Positions 42,978 through 51,753 are shown, counted from the stretch's first letter. The stretch: 64,000 bases of DNA from Candidatus Poribacteria bacterium (GCA_022821965.1 JAJECN010000010.1:1-64000), one strand, 5' to 3'. Notes: generated by a model from the letters alone, not told the origin. Numbers and translations are program-made.

Positions 42978-44243
42978 ATGAAAAACAATGATGTGGCATT
43001 GGTTCGCCGCACGCTGGCAGGTGACGAAACTGCCTTCGCGATGTTGGTTGAGAGATACCAAAAACAGGTGCACGCGACAGCGTGGCGTACAATTAAGGAT
43101 TTCCATATTGCTGAGGACATCGTCCAAGAAACCTTCCTGAAAGCACATCAGAAACTTGAGACGCTGAACGATCCGCATCGATTCTCTGCGTGGATTAACG
43201 CCATTGCCACGCGCTGTTGTCTCGCATGGTTTCGCGAGAAACGCCTGAATTCCGAACTTTCTGAGAATATAAACATCGCCATGAGGCACGACGACCCGTA
43301 TTCCGGATATCTCGCGGGGGAGCAAGCTAAAGAGGCAACGCAAGAACTACGCGAGATCGTTAAAGAGTGGCTTGCGAAATTGCGGGAAAGTGAACGCACA
43401 GTCGTTACCCTTCACTACTTCGATGGCATGTCCTGCGAAGAGATCGCCGCTTTTTTAGATGTAACGACCAATACGATAAAAAGTCGGCTCAGCCGTGCGC
43501 GGCAGCGATTAAAGAAACAGGAACTTCCAGGGCAATCTACTCCTGGCGACTTTCAAACTTTCGCGACACTAAGTGAGGTAGCTAAAATGGAACGCAATAT
43601 CAAGGTCAGCTTTAATGCCGCTACCGAAAGTGGCAATCAATCAGGAGATGGAAGTGTCTCTTTAATAAGAAACGATGCGCTTTTACGAGTTAAAAGTCTT
43701 AATTGCGGTTGGGAAGGAGACAGTCAATTTGAGTGTGTGCTAACAGCTTTGCTCGGAACGGCTATTACGCCTTCTGTTCTCAGATTTCCGATAGTTGTAG
43801 GTGATACTTGGACTCAGGAAGGATTTTGGAATTCGCAAGTGGAGACGATCTTGGATGGTCATGAACAAGTAGAAGTGCCCGCTGGTGTTTTCCCTACGTG
43901 TCTGAAGCATAAGAGCATCCTTACCGACATCGATTCGCACTCACAGAACAGCCTGCTTATCATTAGTAACGACAAACGCTATGAGCCAAGTGACAGGCAG
44001 ATGAGTCCGTTCGTTAACGGCGTGCGTTATTTGTGGTTTGCTAAAGGAATTGGACTCGTGAAAACGCGTTATGAGCATGCCAACGGCATCACAACAGAAA
44101 TAGAATTAATGGAATATAGAACCCCGGGCAAGACAGAAGAATATCTGCCCTTGCAGATTGGTTCTACGTACACATATAAATCGCGTAGTTCCTATCTCGA
44201 CGAAACGATTATTGAAACGTGGCGCGTCACGGAAAACTTTTGA
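42978..44243 (+). CDS. ECF sigma factor with C-terminal extension of unknown fold
   Basis: 421 residues from ATG 42978, AGGAGAG 10 bases upstream; a TTG at 42969 is an alternative. Residues 6-180 are an ECF sigma factor very similar to that at 22417: region 2 (AFAMLVERYQKQVHATAWRTIKDFHIAEDIVQETFLKAH) and region 4 (LRESERTVVTLHYFDGMSCEEIAAFLDVTTNTIKSRLSRARQRLKK). Residues 186-421 form a beta-rich extension without a membrane span (VGDTWTQEGFW, HEQVEVPAGVFPTCLKH, YLWFAKGIGLVKTRYEHANG..TEIELMEYRTPG), resembling secreted or lipoprotein domains with a VPAGxF...WxAxGxGLVK pattern. It lies just upstream of two permease genes. Confidence 0.88.
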   Translation: MKNNDVALVRRTLAGDETAFAMLVERYQKQVHATAWRTIKDFHIAEDIVQETFLKAHQKLETLNDPHRFSAWINAIATRCCLAWFREKRLNSELSENINIAMRHDDPYSGYLAGEQAKEATQELREIVKEWLAKLRESERTVVTLHYFDGMSCEEIAAFLDVTTNTIKSRLSRARQRLKKQELPGQSTPGDFQTFATLSEVAKMERNIKVSFNAATESGNQSGDGSVSLIRNDALLRVKSLNCGWEGDSQFECVLTALLGTAITPSVLRFPIVVGDTWTQEGFWNSQVETILDGHEQVEVPAGVFPTCLKHKSILTDIDSHSQNSLLIISNDKRYEPSDRQMSPFVNGVRYLWFAKGIGLVKTRYEHANGITTEIELMEYRTPGKTEEYLPLQIGSTYTYKSRSSYLDETIIETWRVTENF

Positions 44244-44321
44244 ATCCGAGCGGTATCTATTTGAAGAGGACAGACGTAGAAGCGAAACCTACCTACGCCT
44301 ATTGTAACTGGAGACAAAGTA

Positions 44322-45809
44322 ATGCTTTGGGTAATTATTAGAAGAGAAATCACAGCAAATATCTTAAGTTTCAGATTCCTGATGGGGTTACTCATCTATT
44401 TTTCCCTGATTGTGACAAATCTCTTTGTTTTGACCAGAGGTTACGAGGACAGACTGCAAAGCTATCAAACGGCTGTACGAGAAAACGAAGATCGGATAAG
44501 TCAAGTAACGAGATACTCTGAATTCGGGCTCACTCACATGTTAAAATGTGATAGAAACCCGAAATTACTTAGCATTTTCAACGAAGGCGTGGATAAGAGA
44601 AAAGGAAATACAGTGACGGTGGCGCACGGATATGTTCCCGCCGTTGCTGAACAACACGGTTCTGATAATCCGTATCTGAACATTTTTTCTTCGATTGATT
44701 TCACGGTAATCTGCCAAGTGGTGATGAGCCTGCTCGCGCTACTCTTCGCTTACGACGCGATATCACGAGAAAAGGAAGCAGGGACTTTGAGGTTAGCACT
44801 CTCTTGCGCGGTTCCGAGACCAACGCTGCTTCTGGGAAAATATATTGCAGGAATGGTATCTATTTCGCTTCCGCTTATTGCGAGTTTCGTTGCTGGCTTA
44901 TTGGTGATACAATTTTCCCCCTATGTCTCCTTCAGCGGTTCAGATTGGGGACGAATACTGTTAATCTTTCTGCTATCTATGCTTTACGTCTCGCTCTTTT
45001 TTCTCATCGGACTTTTTCTTTCCACTCGAACTGACCGACCTTCTATCACGCTCATGTTCTCAATGTGCGTCTGGGTGCTTTTCGTGCTTATCGTTCCAAA
45101 TCTAACAGTTTTATTGGTGGAACATGCAAGTCCGATACAGTCAGAGGAACCGTATAGAGAGCAGGCACGTGACCAGTGGAAGCAATATGAAGCCGAAGTT
45201 AAAGACTATTTAGAGAAACGAGGGGTTGAGGGACCACTCGATCGCGCCAATTTTGGTGGTGTAGGTGCTCGCTCAGGTGTCAACGACTATGACAGTGGTG
45301 AGACAGTCCAAGTGGGTGGTTTTGAGAACGAAGAAGGTGTACCCTTTGCCCAAGAATGTTATGGATTCAAAGAAAATCTTCGTGCGCAATACGCAGATAG
45401 GATATGGCAAATACGTAAAGAGTATCTCGACAGAAATCCGAACCGGCAATCTCTATTAGCACTGAACATATCCCGTATATCTCCGGCAGCGGTTTATTAC
45501 AATGCTGCTGCAATTTTTGCGAAAACAGACTTGGGTAGTTTCTGGCGATTTATGGAACAGACCCGGCAATATCGCCGTGAATGGGTTGACTATCTAAGAG
45601 ACGAAAAAATATTCTCTTCACGCAGATGGTTTACGACTGAATTTGAAGACCCTATTGACTTGAGCAGGATTCCAAGATTTAACGGACAGGGTGAAGACAT
45701 CGGCAACAGTCTGCAACGCGCGTCATTGGATATTATGATACTCGCTGTATTAAACATGCTGTTCTTTATGGGCGCGTTCATCTCATTCCTACGCTACGAC
45801 GTTGTATAG
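44322..45809 (+). CDS. ABC-2-type transporter permease (1)
   Basis: 495 residues with about six membrane segments: one at 14-35, then a large extracytoplasmic loop (about 40-125), and a cluster at 128-290 (VICQVVMSLLALLFAYDAI, LPLIASFVAGLLVIQF, ILLIFLLSMLYVSLFFLIGLFLS, MFSMCVWVLFVLIVPNLTVLLV), a second large loop, and a last span near 470-490. The motif AYDAISREKEAGTLRLALSCAVPRPTLLLGKY is the cytoplasmic coupling region of ABC-2/DUF3526-type permeases. CTGGAG precedes the ATG. No ATPase gene is in the vicinity. Confidence 0.88.
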   Translation: MLWVIIRREITANILSFRFLMGLLIYFSLIVTNLFVLTRGYEDRLQSYQTAVRENEDRISQVTRYSEFGLTHMLKCDRNPKLLSIFNEGVDKRKGNTVTVAHGYVPAVAEQHGSDNPYLNIFSSIDFTVICQVVMSLLALLFAYDAISREKEAGTLRLALSCAVPRPTLLLGKYIAGMVSISLPLIASFVAGLLVIQFSPYVSFSGSDWGRILLIFLLSMLYVSLFFLIGLFLSTRTDRPSITLMFSMCVWVLFVLIVPNLTVLLVEHASPIQSEEPYREQARDQWKQYEAEVKDYLEKRGVEGPLDRANFGGVGARSGVNDYDSGETVQVGGFENEEGVPFAQECYGFKENLRAQYADRIWQIRKEYLDRNPNRQSLLALNISRISPAAVYYNAAAIFAKTDLGSFWRFMEQTRQYRREWVDYLRDEKIFSSRRWFTTEFEDPIDLSRIPRFNGQGEDIGNSLQRASLDIMILAVLNMLFFMGAFISFLRYDVV

Positions 45810-45839
45810 TGGTGGTTCAGGGTTTGCAAAGGAGCCAAC

Positions 45840-47309
45840 ATGATCTGGCACATAGCAAAACGAGAAATCCTTGATAATTTGACGCGTTTTCGATTTGCAC
45901 TCACGCTTATTCTGATAATGGTGCTGATGGTGCTGAATGCTGTGGTATTTGTTAGCAGTCAATATCCTCGAAGGATCGCGGAATATTCCAAAGATACCAA
46001 CCAAGCCGTCGAATCACTCAAAACGAAAAGCAGTAATTTAAGTGAACTTGCAGTAAAAGGTCCAGGATATCTACACAAACCGGTTAGTCCATTAACCTTC
46101 ATTGCAATGGGAGAGGATGCAAACTTACCCAAGCGAGTTGAAGGGGCTCCAAGTGGCGGCTATGGTATAGGTATGACAACACCTGATTTTAGTTTCAGCT
46201 ACTCTTGGTCGGCAAACTGGTGGCTTCAGTACCCACAGCATACATCCCGTAAAAACGATTCGTTGCCAAACTTCACGGAATTGGATTGGACGTTTATCAT
46301 CGGGTTGGTTATGAGTTTTATGGCGATTCTGTTCACTTACGATGCAATCTCTGGAGAACGTGAAACAGGCACGTTAAGCTTGCTCATGTCTAATTCCGTG
46401 TCACGCGCGACCGTGCTTCTGGGAAAATTCATGGGTGCGTTTCTCACGATCCTGATTCCGTTGTTTATTGGGGTACTGCTGAACTTAATGATCGTCAATG
46501 CGTCAAGATTAGTGTCGCTTAGCGGAGGCGAATGGGCGCGGGTGGGGATAATCTTTGTTGCTTCTGCTGTCTACATCTCAATATTCCTATGGCTTGGCCT
46601 GTTTATTTCAAGCCAATTTTCTAATTCGTCAGGCAGTTTGCTGACGTTGCTGTTAATTTGGATCGTGTTTGTGGTGCTTATCCCGAACACCATGGGTGTA
46701 TTGGCAAGCGGCTTCCAGCAAGTGTCCTCAAGAAGCGAAATTTCTCGCATACAGAAAGCAAGAGAAGACGAAATTGATAATCGCTACAAAGAAGGAGATA
46801 AGCTTTACAGAATAGGTTCACCTTCTGACACGCCACCTAAAATTGAGGTGTTAAGGCTATGGGCTGACTACCTCAATGAACATGCTGATGCAAAGAGCAG
46901 ACTTCTAGATGAACATCTAAATAAACAGTTTGCACAGGTCGAGTTTACGCAACAAATTACGCGACTATCCCCGGCTGCTATCTATAAATATGCGGTAGAA
47001 TCTCTCGCCGGTACGGGATTTGCCAGACATAAAAGGTTCGTCCAACACGCGCGCCGCTACCGACAGCAGTTCGTTGACTTTATCAAATCGGAAGATAGAG
47101 GAGACAACGACAGTTACCACGTTTATCTTGTAAAAGAAGGGTTATCCCAAAAACCAGTTGCCTTTAATAGCATTCCTAAGTTTTCAGAACAGTTGACTGT
47201 GCGTATCACCTTTGGAGGGGCACTGTTGGATCTAACGTTGTTAGTCTCGCTCGCGCTCCTCCTGTTCATGGCGGCAGTTTTAGTCTTTATGAGAATTGAT
47301 GTTAAATAG
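45840..47309 (+). CDS. ABC-2-type transporter permease (2)
   Basis: 489 residues, 30 bases after the first permease and clearly its paralogue: an N-terminal span, a long outer loop, TYDAISGERETGTLSLLMSNSVSRATVLLGKFMGAFLTI as coupling region, then four or five spans and a C-terminal span near 465-485. AAAGGAGC is placed before the ATG. The two subunits probably form a heterodimeric permease; the ATP-binding subunit must be encoded elsewhere. The substrate is unknown; the pair is probably co-transcribed with the extended sigma factor upstream. Confidence 0.88.
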   Translation: MIWHIAKREILDNLTRFRFALTLILIMVLMVLNAVVFVSSQYPRRIAEYSKDTNQAVESLKTKSSNLSELAVKGPGYLHKPVSPLTFIAMGEDANLPKRVEGAPSGGYGIGMTTPDFSFSYSWSANWWLQYPQHTSRKNDSLPNFTELDWTFIIGLVMSFMAILFTYDAISGERETGTLSLLMSNSVSRATVLLGKFMGAFLTILIPLFIGVLLNLMIVNASRLVSLSGGEWARVGIIFVASAVYISIFLWLGLFISSQFSNSSGSLLTLLLIWIVFVVLIPNTMGVLASGFQQVSSRSEISRIQKAREDEIDNRYKEGDKLYRIGSPSDTPPKIEVLRLWADYLNEHADAKSRLLDEHLNKQFAQVEFTQQITRLSPAAIYKYAVESLAGTGFARHKRFVQHARRYRQQFVDFIKSEDRGDNDSYHVYLVKEGLSQKPVAFNSIPKFSEQLTVRITFGGALLDLTLLVSLALLLFMAAVLVFMRIDVK

Positions 47310-47354
47310 TCGTGATTCGGAGATTGATTCTACACCGGCTGTAGCAGATCCTTT

Positions 47355-47383
47355 TTGACTGTTCCCACCGAATGTGCTATCAT
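47355..47383 (+). promoter_or_regulatory. Orphan promoter-like sequence opposing PhyH 3
   Basis: TTGACT (47355-47360) and TATCAT (47378-47383) are 17 bases apart on the plus strand. The only gene downstream is on the other strand (47456-48304), so any transcript would be antisense to it. Confidence 0.4.
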
Positions 47384-47455
47384 TTTAATAACAACATATT
47401 CCGTAATATCGTAGAAATATATCCCTACATGTATTTGATTTTCGCGTCTGTTGGA

Positions 47456-48304
47456 TTAATCGACAGACGGACGTGGTGGGTTGCCCCAGTTCCCGTTTTT
47501 ATCCTCTCCACTCACGACGACACCTTCTTTATCCCAGCGGAAGGATGCTTGGACATCAGAAGTACAGTAGCGTAATGTGAGACCACACCGTCGCTTCGGT
47601 GAGGGGTTGGCGTTTGATCCGTGTAAAAGCAGGTCGGTATGGATAGAGATTTGACCTGCCTTGAGTTCAACATCGACGGGTTCGCCGTACTGTTCAGCGT
47701 CTTCAACGATTTGACCCAACACGCTGTTGTCATCGGGTGTGCTATGTCGCGCGGTTAAATGTCCTATATGATGCGAACCTGTAATAAACCGCATCGCACC
47801 GTTTTCAACAGTTGCGTCGTCAATCGCGAGCCAGACGGTAACGGTTTTTGAGGGAGTGAGGGGCCAGTAACCGGCATCTTGATGCCAACCGACGGTCTGC
47901 GAATCGTGGGGCATCTTGCAGAAGTAGTGCGCACCCCAACCGATAACGTCTTCACCAATCAGGTCTTTCACACAGGCGACGATCTTTGGGTGTGTGAGCA
48001 GGTCATAAACCTTCCCGTATTTTATATGTGCGGAGATAATCGAATAACTACTTCCGCCGTCTGAAAGAACGTTTGCTAACAGGGCATCAAAGTATTGACG
48101 GTGTTCGCCAATTTCAGCTTCATCGAAAATGGGGATGCCTTTGATATAACCGAAGCGGTTGAAATCTGCCAACTGTTCTTGGGTTAGTACCTTCGGATGT
48201 TCCGTGGTGCTTGGATGAAATTGGAGATCGCGCCCCATTTCAGCGAGTTGTTCCCACGTCGGCATGATTTTGTCGGTTTTGTAGGTTACGCCTTGGTTTG
48301 ACAT
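47456..48304 (-). CDS. Phytanoyl-CoA-dioxygenase-family protein (PhyH 3)
   Basis: 282 residues from ATG 48304 (AAGGTG 9 bases upstream; a GTG at 48316 would add four residues). The opening LTQEQLADFNRFGYIKGIPIFDEAEI, the HxD site in VGWHQDAGYWPLTP, then NGAMRFITGSHHIGHL and the distal HTDLLLHGSNANPSPKRRCGLTLRY with the 2-oxoglutarate-binding Arg make it a complete PhyH enzyme. It is a single gene, not adjacent to the other two, and differs from them in sequence. Substrate unknown. Confidence 0.92.
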   Translation of the reverse strand: MSNQGVTYKTDKIMPTWEQLAEMGRDLQFHPSTTEHPKVLTQEQLADFNRFGYIKGIPIFDEAEIGEHRQYFDALLANVLSDGGSSYSIISAHIKYGKVYDLLTHPKIVACVKDLIGEDVIGWGAHYFCKMPHDSQTVGWHQDAGYWPLTPSKTVTVWLAIDDATVENGAMRFITGSHHIGHLTARHSTPDDNSVLGQIVEDAEQYGEPVDVELKAGQISIHTDLLLHGSNANPSPKRRCGLTLRYCTSDVQASFRWDKEGVVVSGEDKNGNWGNPPRPSVD

Positions 48305-48382
48305 TTGTTGCTTCACCTTGTGTAAATTCTGATTTCATTCTACCACAAATACGACGAAAATGGTATAATATATTAAGTGTTC

Positions 48383-48415
48383 GGTTATCGGTTGTCGGTT
48401 ATCAGTAATTAGAAA
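48383..48415. repeat. Dispersed repeat upstream of the KOW-like gene
   Basis: GGTTATCGGTTGTCGGTTATCAGTAA-type string; member of the TGTCAGTTATCAGT family. Confidence 0.6.
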
Positions 48416-48492
48416 ATCTTTCTATAAACAAATCAATCATCTAACTTTCCAAAAATCATATTACAGATCATATCTTGAAATTGAGGTAATTA

Positions 48493-49626
48493 ATGGCGCA
48501 TGCATATACCCCCGGTCTTAAGGTCACCGAGGGAATGACAATTCAAAAAGAACGTCGGCTCCCGCTTGAAGGTGAAGTCCTCGTCGAAACCGGCACAACA
48601 GTTGATGCAGAAGATGTTGTCGCGAAGGCAGATCTGCCGGGCAATGTTCAACTGCTAAACGTTGCTAATCTGCTCAGTGTCCCACCTGAAGAGGTTGCGG
48701 AATATATGCTTAAATCTGTGGGTGAAGCCGTCGCAGAAGACGAGGTTATCGCCACGACAAAAGGACTCTTTGGACTTTTCAAATCGCAAGCACTTTCACC
48801 GATCGACGGCACGATTGAAGCCGTATCGGATGTCACGGGACAGGTTATCCTTCGCGAGCCGCCCATCCCTGTGGAAGTCAAAGCCTACACAAACGGCACG
48901 GTAACGGAGACTGTCCCCAATGAAGGTGTCACAGTGGAGACTTACGGCACTTACATTCAAGGTATTTTCGGGGTTGGCGGTGAAACGGTTGGGAACTTAG
49001 TCGTCATCTCTCAATCGTCGGGTGATGAACTGACGGTTGAACAGATATTACCTGAGCATCGAGATAATATTCTGGTCGGTGGTTCTCTTGTTACGACCGA
49101 GGCAATTCAGAAAGCAATCCAGCAGGGTGTCAAGGGCATCATTGCTGGCGGCATTGATGACGCGGATCTGCGGAAACTTCTCGGTTATGAACTTGGAGTC
49201 GCTATTACCGGCTCTGAGGAAATCGGCATCACACTCGTTATTACGGAAGGGTTCGGGAAGATAGCGATGGCGGAGCAGACGTTCACACTCTTGAAAGCGC
49301 GGGAAGGCATGAAAACCTCCATCAACGGTGCGACACAGATTCGTGCTGGGGTTGTGCGTCCAGAGATTGTTATTCCGTTGGTATCGGACACTATAGAAAC
49401 GGAGGAAGAGAAGAAGGATGGAAATTTGGACGGTGTTTTGGAAATTGGTAGCTTAGTGCGGATCATTCGGGAACCGTATTTCGGGCAATTGGGACGTGTC
49501 ACGGAACTGCCGGTAGAACTTCAGAACTTGGAGACGGAGGCACAGGTGCGGGTGTTGCGGGTTGAACTTGCGGACGGTCAACAAACGACACTTCCTCGTG
49601 CTAACGTTGAAGCGATTGAAGAATAG
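48493..49626 (+). CDS. Unknown protein with barrel-sandwich-like and KOW-like segments
   Basis: 377 residues. The N-terminal half (about 8-150) has repeated strand patterns typical of biotinyl/lipoyl-type barrel-sandwich folds: LEGEVLVETGTTVDAEDVVAKADLPG, GEAVAEDEVIATTKGLFGLFKSQALSPIDGTIEAVSD, VEVKAYTNGTVTETVPNEGVTVE. A middle part (KAIQQGVKGIIAGGIDDADLRKLLG, GITLVITEGFGKIAMAEQTFTLL) looks alpha/beta, and the end has IGSLVRIIREPYFGQLGRVTELP, a KOW-like motif. No Lys biotinylation motif (AMKM) is present. Dispersed repeats lie on both sides (48383-48415, 49626-49655). Function unknown. Confidence 0.75.
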   Translation: MAHAYTPGLKVTEGMTIQKERRLPLEGEVLVETGTTVDAEDVVAKADLPGNVQLLNVANLLSVPPEEVAEYMLKSVGEAVAEDEVIATTKGLFGLFKSQALSPIDGTIEAVSDVTGQVILREPPIPVEVKAYTNGTVTETVPNEGVTVETYGTYIQGIFGVGGETVGNLVVISQSSGDELTVEQILPEHRDNILVGGSLVTTEAIQKAIQQGVKGIIAGGIDDADLRKLLGYELGVAITGSEEIGITLVITEGFGKIAMAEQTFTLLKAREGMKTSINGATQIRAGVVRPEIVIPLVSDTIETEEEKKDGNLDGVLEIGSLVRIIREPYFGQLGRVTELPVELQNLETEAQVRVLRVELADGQQTTLPRANVEAIEE

Positions 49627-49655
49627 TTGTCAGTTTTCGGTTATCAGTAAGAAAG
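49626..49655. repeat. Dispersed repeat downstream of the KOW-like gene
   Basis: GTTGTCAGTTTTCGGTTATCAGTAA-type string directly after the stop codon; same family and almost the same sequence as that at 53503. Confidence 0.65.
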
Positions 49656-49709
49656 CGTTATTTCTGGAAACTAACAACTGTAATTCGTTCTCAGTCCATT
49701 ACGTAAATC

Positions 49710-49802
49710 CTAATCTTTATAAGCATTCCTTATAGCAGTTCCAGCGACTATGCCGAGCCCTGTGAGAAATATGACTAACATAGAAATTGCAAACCATTCC
49801 AT
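49710..49802 (-). CDS. Tiny membrane protein, 30 aa, coupled to the gene before it
   Basis: A 30-residue frame (MEWFAISMLVIFLTGLGIVAG then TAIRNAYKD) from ATG 49802 to TAG 49710. Its start overlaps the stop of the 75-aa gene in TAATG, a classic translational coupling. AGGAC-type sequence (GGAGGACTT) lies 8 bases upstream of the ATG. One membrane segment covers residues 4-22, with a basic C-terminus. Too short for ordinary gene prediction; the overlap, good ribosome site and clean hydrophobic profile support it. Function unknown. Confidence 0.7.
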   Translation of the reverse strand: MEWFAISMLVIFLTGLGIVAGTAIRNAYKD

Positions 49803-50029
49803 TATAAGTCCTCCAATTTGTTAATTTTGCGATAGGCAACGCTGTTAACCCAAATAGTTGCCAATGTGACCAAGAATGCTGCAATTACCCCAATTGTAAG
49901 GAGAAGCGGGCTGGCTTTTCCATAATTCTGAACGCCCCACGCAACAAGAGAAATGTCCGCTGCAAGCAAGATGGCGAAAACCACTTTTAACCAGCCAATT
50001 TCTTCCTTAACCTTATCAATGTGTGCCAT
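49802..50029 (-). CDS. Small two-span membrane protein
   Basis: 75 residues: a short amphipathic start (MAHIDKVKEEIGWLK), two membrane segments (about 13-33 and 42-63), and a charged end (KINKLEDL). The opening DKVKEEIGWLKVVF is a recurring pattern of small uncharacterised inner-membrane proteins. It is co-transcribed with the 30-aa protein whose start overlaps its stop. The promoter is at 50052-50081. Confidence 0.75.
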   Translation of the reverse strand: MAHIDKVKEEIGWLKVVFAILLAADISLVAWGVQNYGKASPLLLTIGVIAAFLVTLATIWVNSVAYRKINKLEDL

Positions 50030-50051
50030 AAGTTAGTATCTCCACATAGTT

Positions 50052-50081
50052 AGTATACCCTGAAACGTAGGTTTCTTGCAA
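50052..50081 (-). promoter_or_regulatory. Predicted promoter of the small membrane protein pair
   Basis: On the minus strand TTGCAA (50076-50081) and TATACT (50052-50057) are 18 bases apart, about 25 bases upstream of the ATG at 50029. Confidence 0.55.
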
Positions 50082-50143
50082 GAAAACATTATCAAACCAG
50101 GGCTGTGGTGATGCGTTTGTAAGTCTTGTGTTTACTAAAATGT

Positions 50144-51271
50144 CTACTTACTTTTATAAAGTTGGTTTTCATACCACTTCACATTGCCGGTGCTGAGGCC
50201 GCTCGCGACGATGTCCAATCTACCGTTTCCGTTCATGTCTAAGACGTGCATCTGCCCGACACCTAACCCACCATCGTCAATTGTCTCTTTGCTCCAGCGA
50301 TTTTGTGTCAGATTTTCTGGACGGTAGAGGTGCAAACTTGTGCCTTCGCCGTTGTAACCGCAGATGACTTCAAGCACACCGTCGTCATCAACGTCCACGG
50401 CGGCGAGAGAATGTCCGCGATTGAGTGTATCGTCAATGAGATGACGCTCCCACGGATCGGTCCGTAGATCGCCGGTGGCTTTATACCAGACGAGGTTGTT
50501 TCCATGCCACGGCTCAATCGCTAAGATTTCGTTGATGCCGTCGCCGTCAATGTCTGCAGCATAAGTATCGCTACACTCGCGGTCATTGATGATCCACTTA
50601 CCCCAGTCGTCGGTCATGGGTGCTGCAGGCGGTTCATACCAGATCAGTCCCTCCGTGCAACTGATTAAAACATCATCGCGACCATCTTGGTCAACATCGT
50701 TAATACTCAAGCCGTGGTTGATGTGGAGAGAATCGTCGAGGAGGTGGGATTGCCAAGTGGTTACTTCTCGCGGGGTATCCGAAAGCTCATAGCACCAGAG
50801 AGAACCCGGACTGTGCCATTCGCCGGGTTTGCCATCTTCGCCGCGGATGGAGGCAACAATGAGGAAAGGTGCTGATGTTGACGCGTTTCCAGAGAAATTC
50901 GCCAATGCGATGCGATGAATGAACGGGACATCAGCGATACGGTGGCTCGTCCAGTTTTGCCCGTCTTGTGCGGGTGCCTCAAGCCAGTGGAGATAGCCCT
51001 CTGCAGCGTTTACCCCGCGGTTGAAACCACTGCCAACGATGAGATCGGGCGTTCCGTTGTCGGTCAGATCATAAGGAGCAATAGTGATATGCCCACTGTC
51101 CTGATCGGTTACGAGATGTCTCTTCCAATGAGGTGCCTCATACCAAGCAATGATCGGTTCGCCTGTAGAGCCAGCGATGATGTCAAGTTGTCCGTCTCCG
51201 TTTATATCGGCGACGGCAAGCCCATAAACGCTTTTGAAGGTGTTATCAAGTAGATGTCCTCTGAATTCCAC
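50144..51271 (-). CDS. FG-GAP/VCBS-repeat protein
   Basis: 375 residues from GTG 51271, because GAGGAGG is placed 6 bases before it; a GTG at 51286 would add five residues but overlaps that site. Repeats of the integrin-like FG-GAP/VCBS type run the whole length: VADINGDGQLDIIAGS, VDQDGRDDVLISC, DIDGDGINEILAIE, DVDDDGVLEVICGY and DMNGNGRLDIVASG. These form a calcium-binding beta-propeller. No signal peptide is visible. Function unknown; such proteins are numerous in this kind of genome. Confidence 0.85.
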   Translation of the reverse strand: MEFRGHLLDNTFKSVYGLAVADINGDGQLDIIAGSTGEPIIAWYEAPHWKRHLVTDQDSGHITIAPYDLTDNGTPDLIVGSGFNRGVNAAEGYLHWLEAPAQDGQNWTSHRIADVPFIHRIALANFSGNASTSAPFLIVASIRGEDGKPGEWHSPGSLWCYELSDTPREVTTWQSHLLDDSLHINHGLSINDVDQDGRDDVLISCTEGLIWYEPPAAPMTDDWGKWIINDRECSDTYAADIDGDGINEILAIEPWHGNNLVWYKATGDLRTDPWERHLIDDTLNRGHSLAAVDVDDDGVLEVICGYNGEGTSLHLYRPENLTQNRWSKETIDDGGLGVGQMHVLDMNGNGRLDIVASGLSTGNVKWYENQLYKSK

Positions 51272-51318
51272 GGCTAACCTCCTCACGCAACAGCATACAC
51301 CGTGCGCCTCCCGTTACT

Positions 51319-51753
51319 TTAGGGATTGCGGAAAAATCTTAATATTCCAGGCTCTATCTCGTACCCGACACTCGACCAGAACGCAACAGCCCCTGGATAC
51401 TTCTCCTCCACAAGTGCTGTGATGCGTTTAGCACCCTGTCCCACTAAACATTTTTCGCCTTCCTTGACTAAAGCGCGTCCGATGCCGCGTCGTCGGTAGT
51501 CAGGATGAACTGCGATTCGATACATATTCCCGCGCCATCCATCAAAAGTAGCGATTAAGGAGCCAACGATGCGGCTATCTGCCTCAGCAATCAGCACGGA
51601 TGCGGGGCTTTCTATCGTATTTTGAATGTCTGTGATCGTATCTGTGATGCTCGGAGATGTTCCTGCGGTTTGCCACAACGCGAGGAGTGCTTCTGCCTCT
51701 GCTAGACCGCACTCCCGGATTAAGAAAGTATCTGTGTTGTCCGACAAATTCAT
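51319..51753 (-). CDS. GNAT-family N-acetyltransferase
   Basis: 144 residues from ATG 51753 (MNLSDNTDTFLIRECGLAEAEALL); a longer frame to 51906 would run back through the ilvC terminator. The acetyl-CoA motif is YRIAVHPDYRRRGIGRALVKEGEKCL (motif A, R/QxxGxG/A), followed by ITALVEEKYPGAVAFWSSVGY (motif B). It transfers an acetyl group to an unknown amine, possibly an antibiotic or a protein terminus. No clear Shine-Dalgarno is seen. It lies just after the ilvBNC operon terminator. Confidence 0.88.
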   Translation of the reverse strand: MNLSDNTDTFLIRECGLAEAEALLALWQTAGTSPSITDTITDIQNTIESPASVLIAEADSRIVGSLIATFDGWRGNMYRIAVHPDYRRRGIGRALVKEGEKCLVGQGAKRITALVEEKYPGAVAFWSSVGYEIEPGILRFFRNP

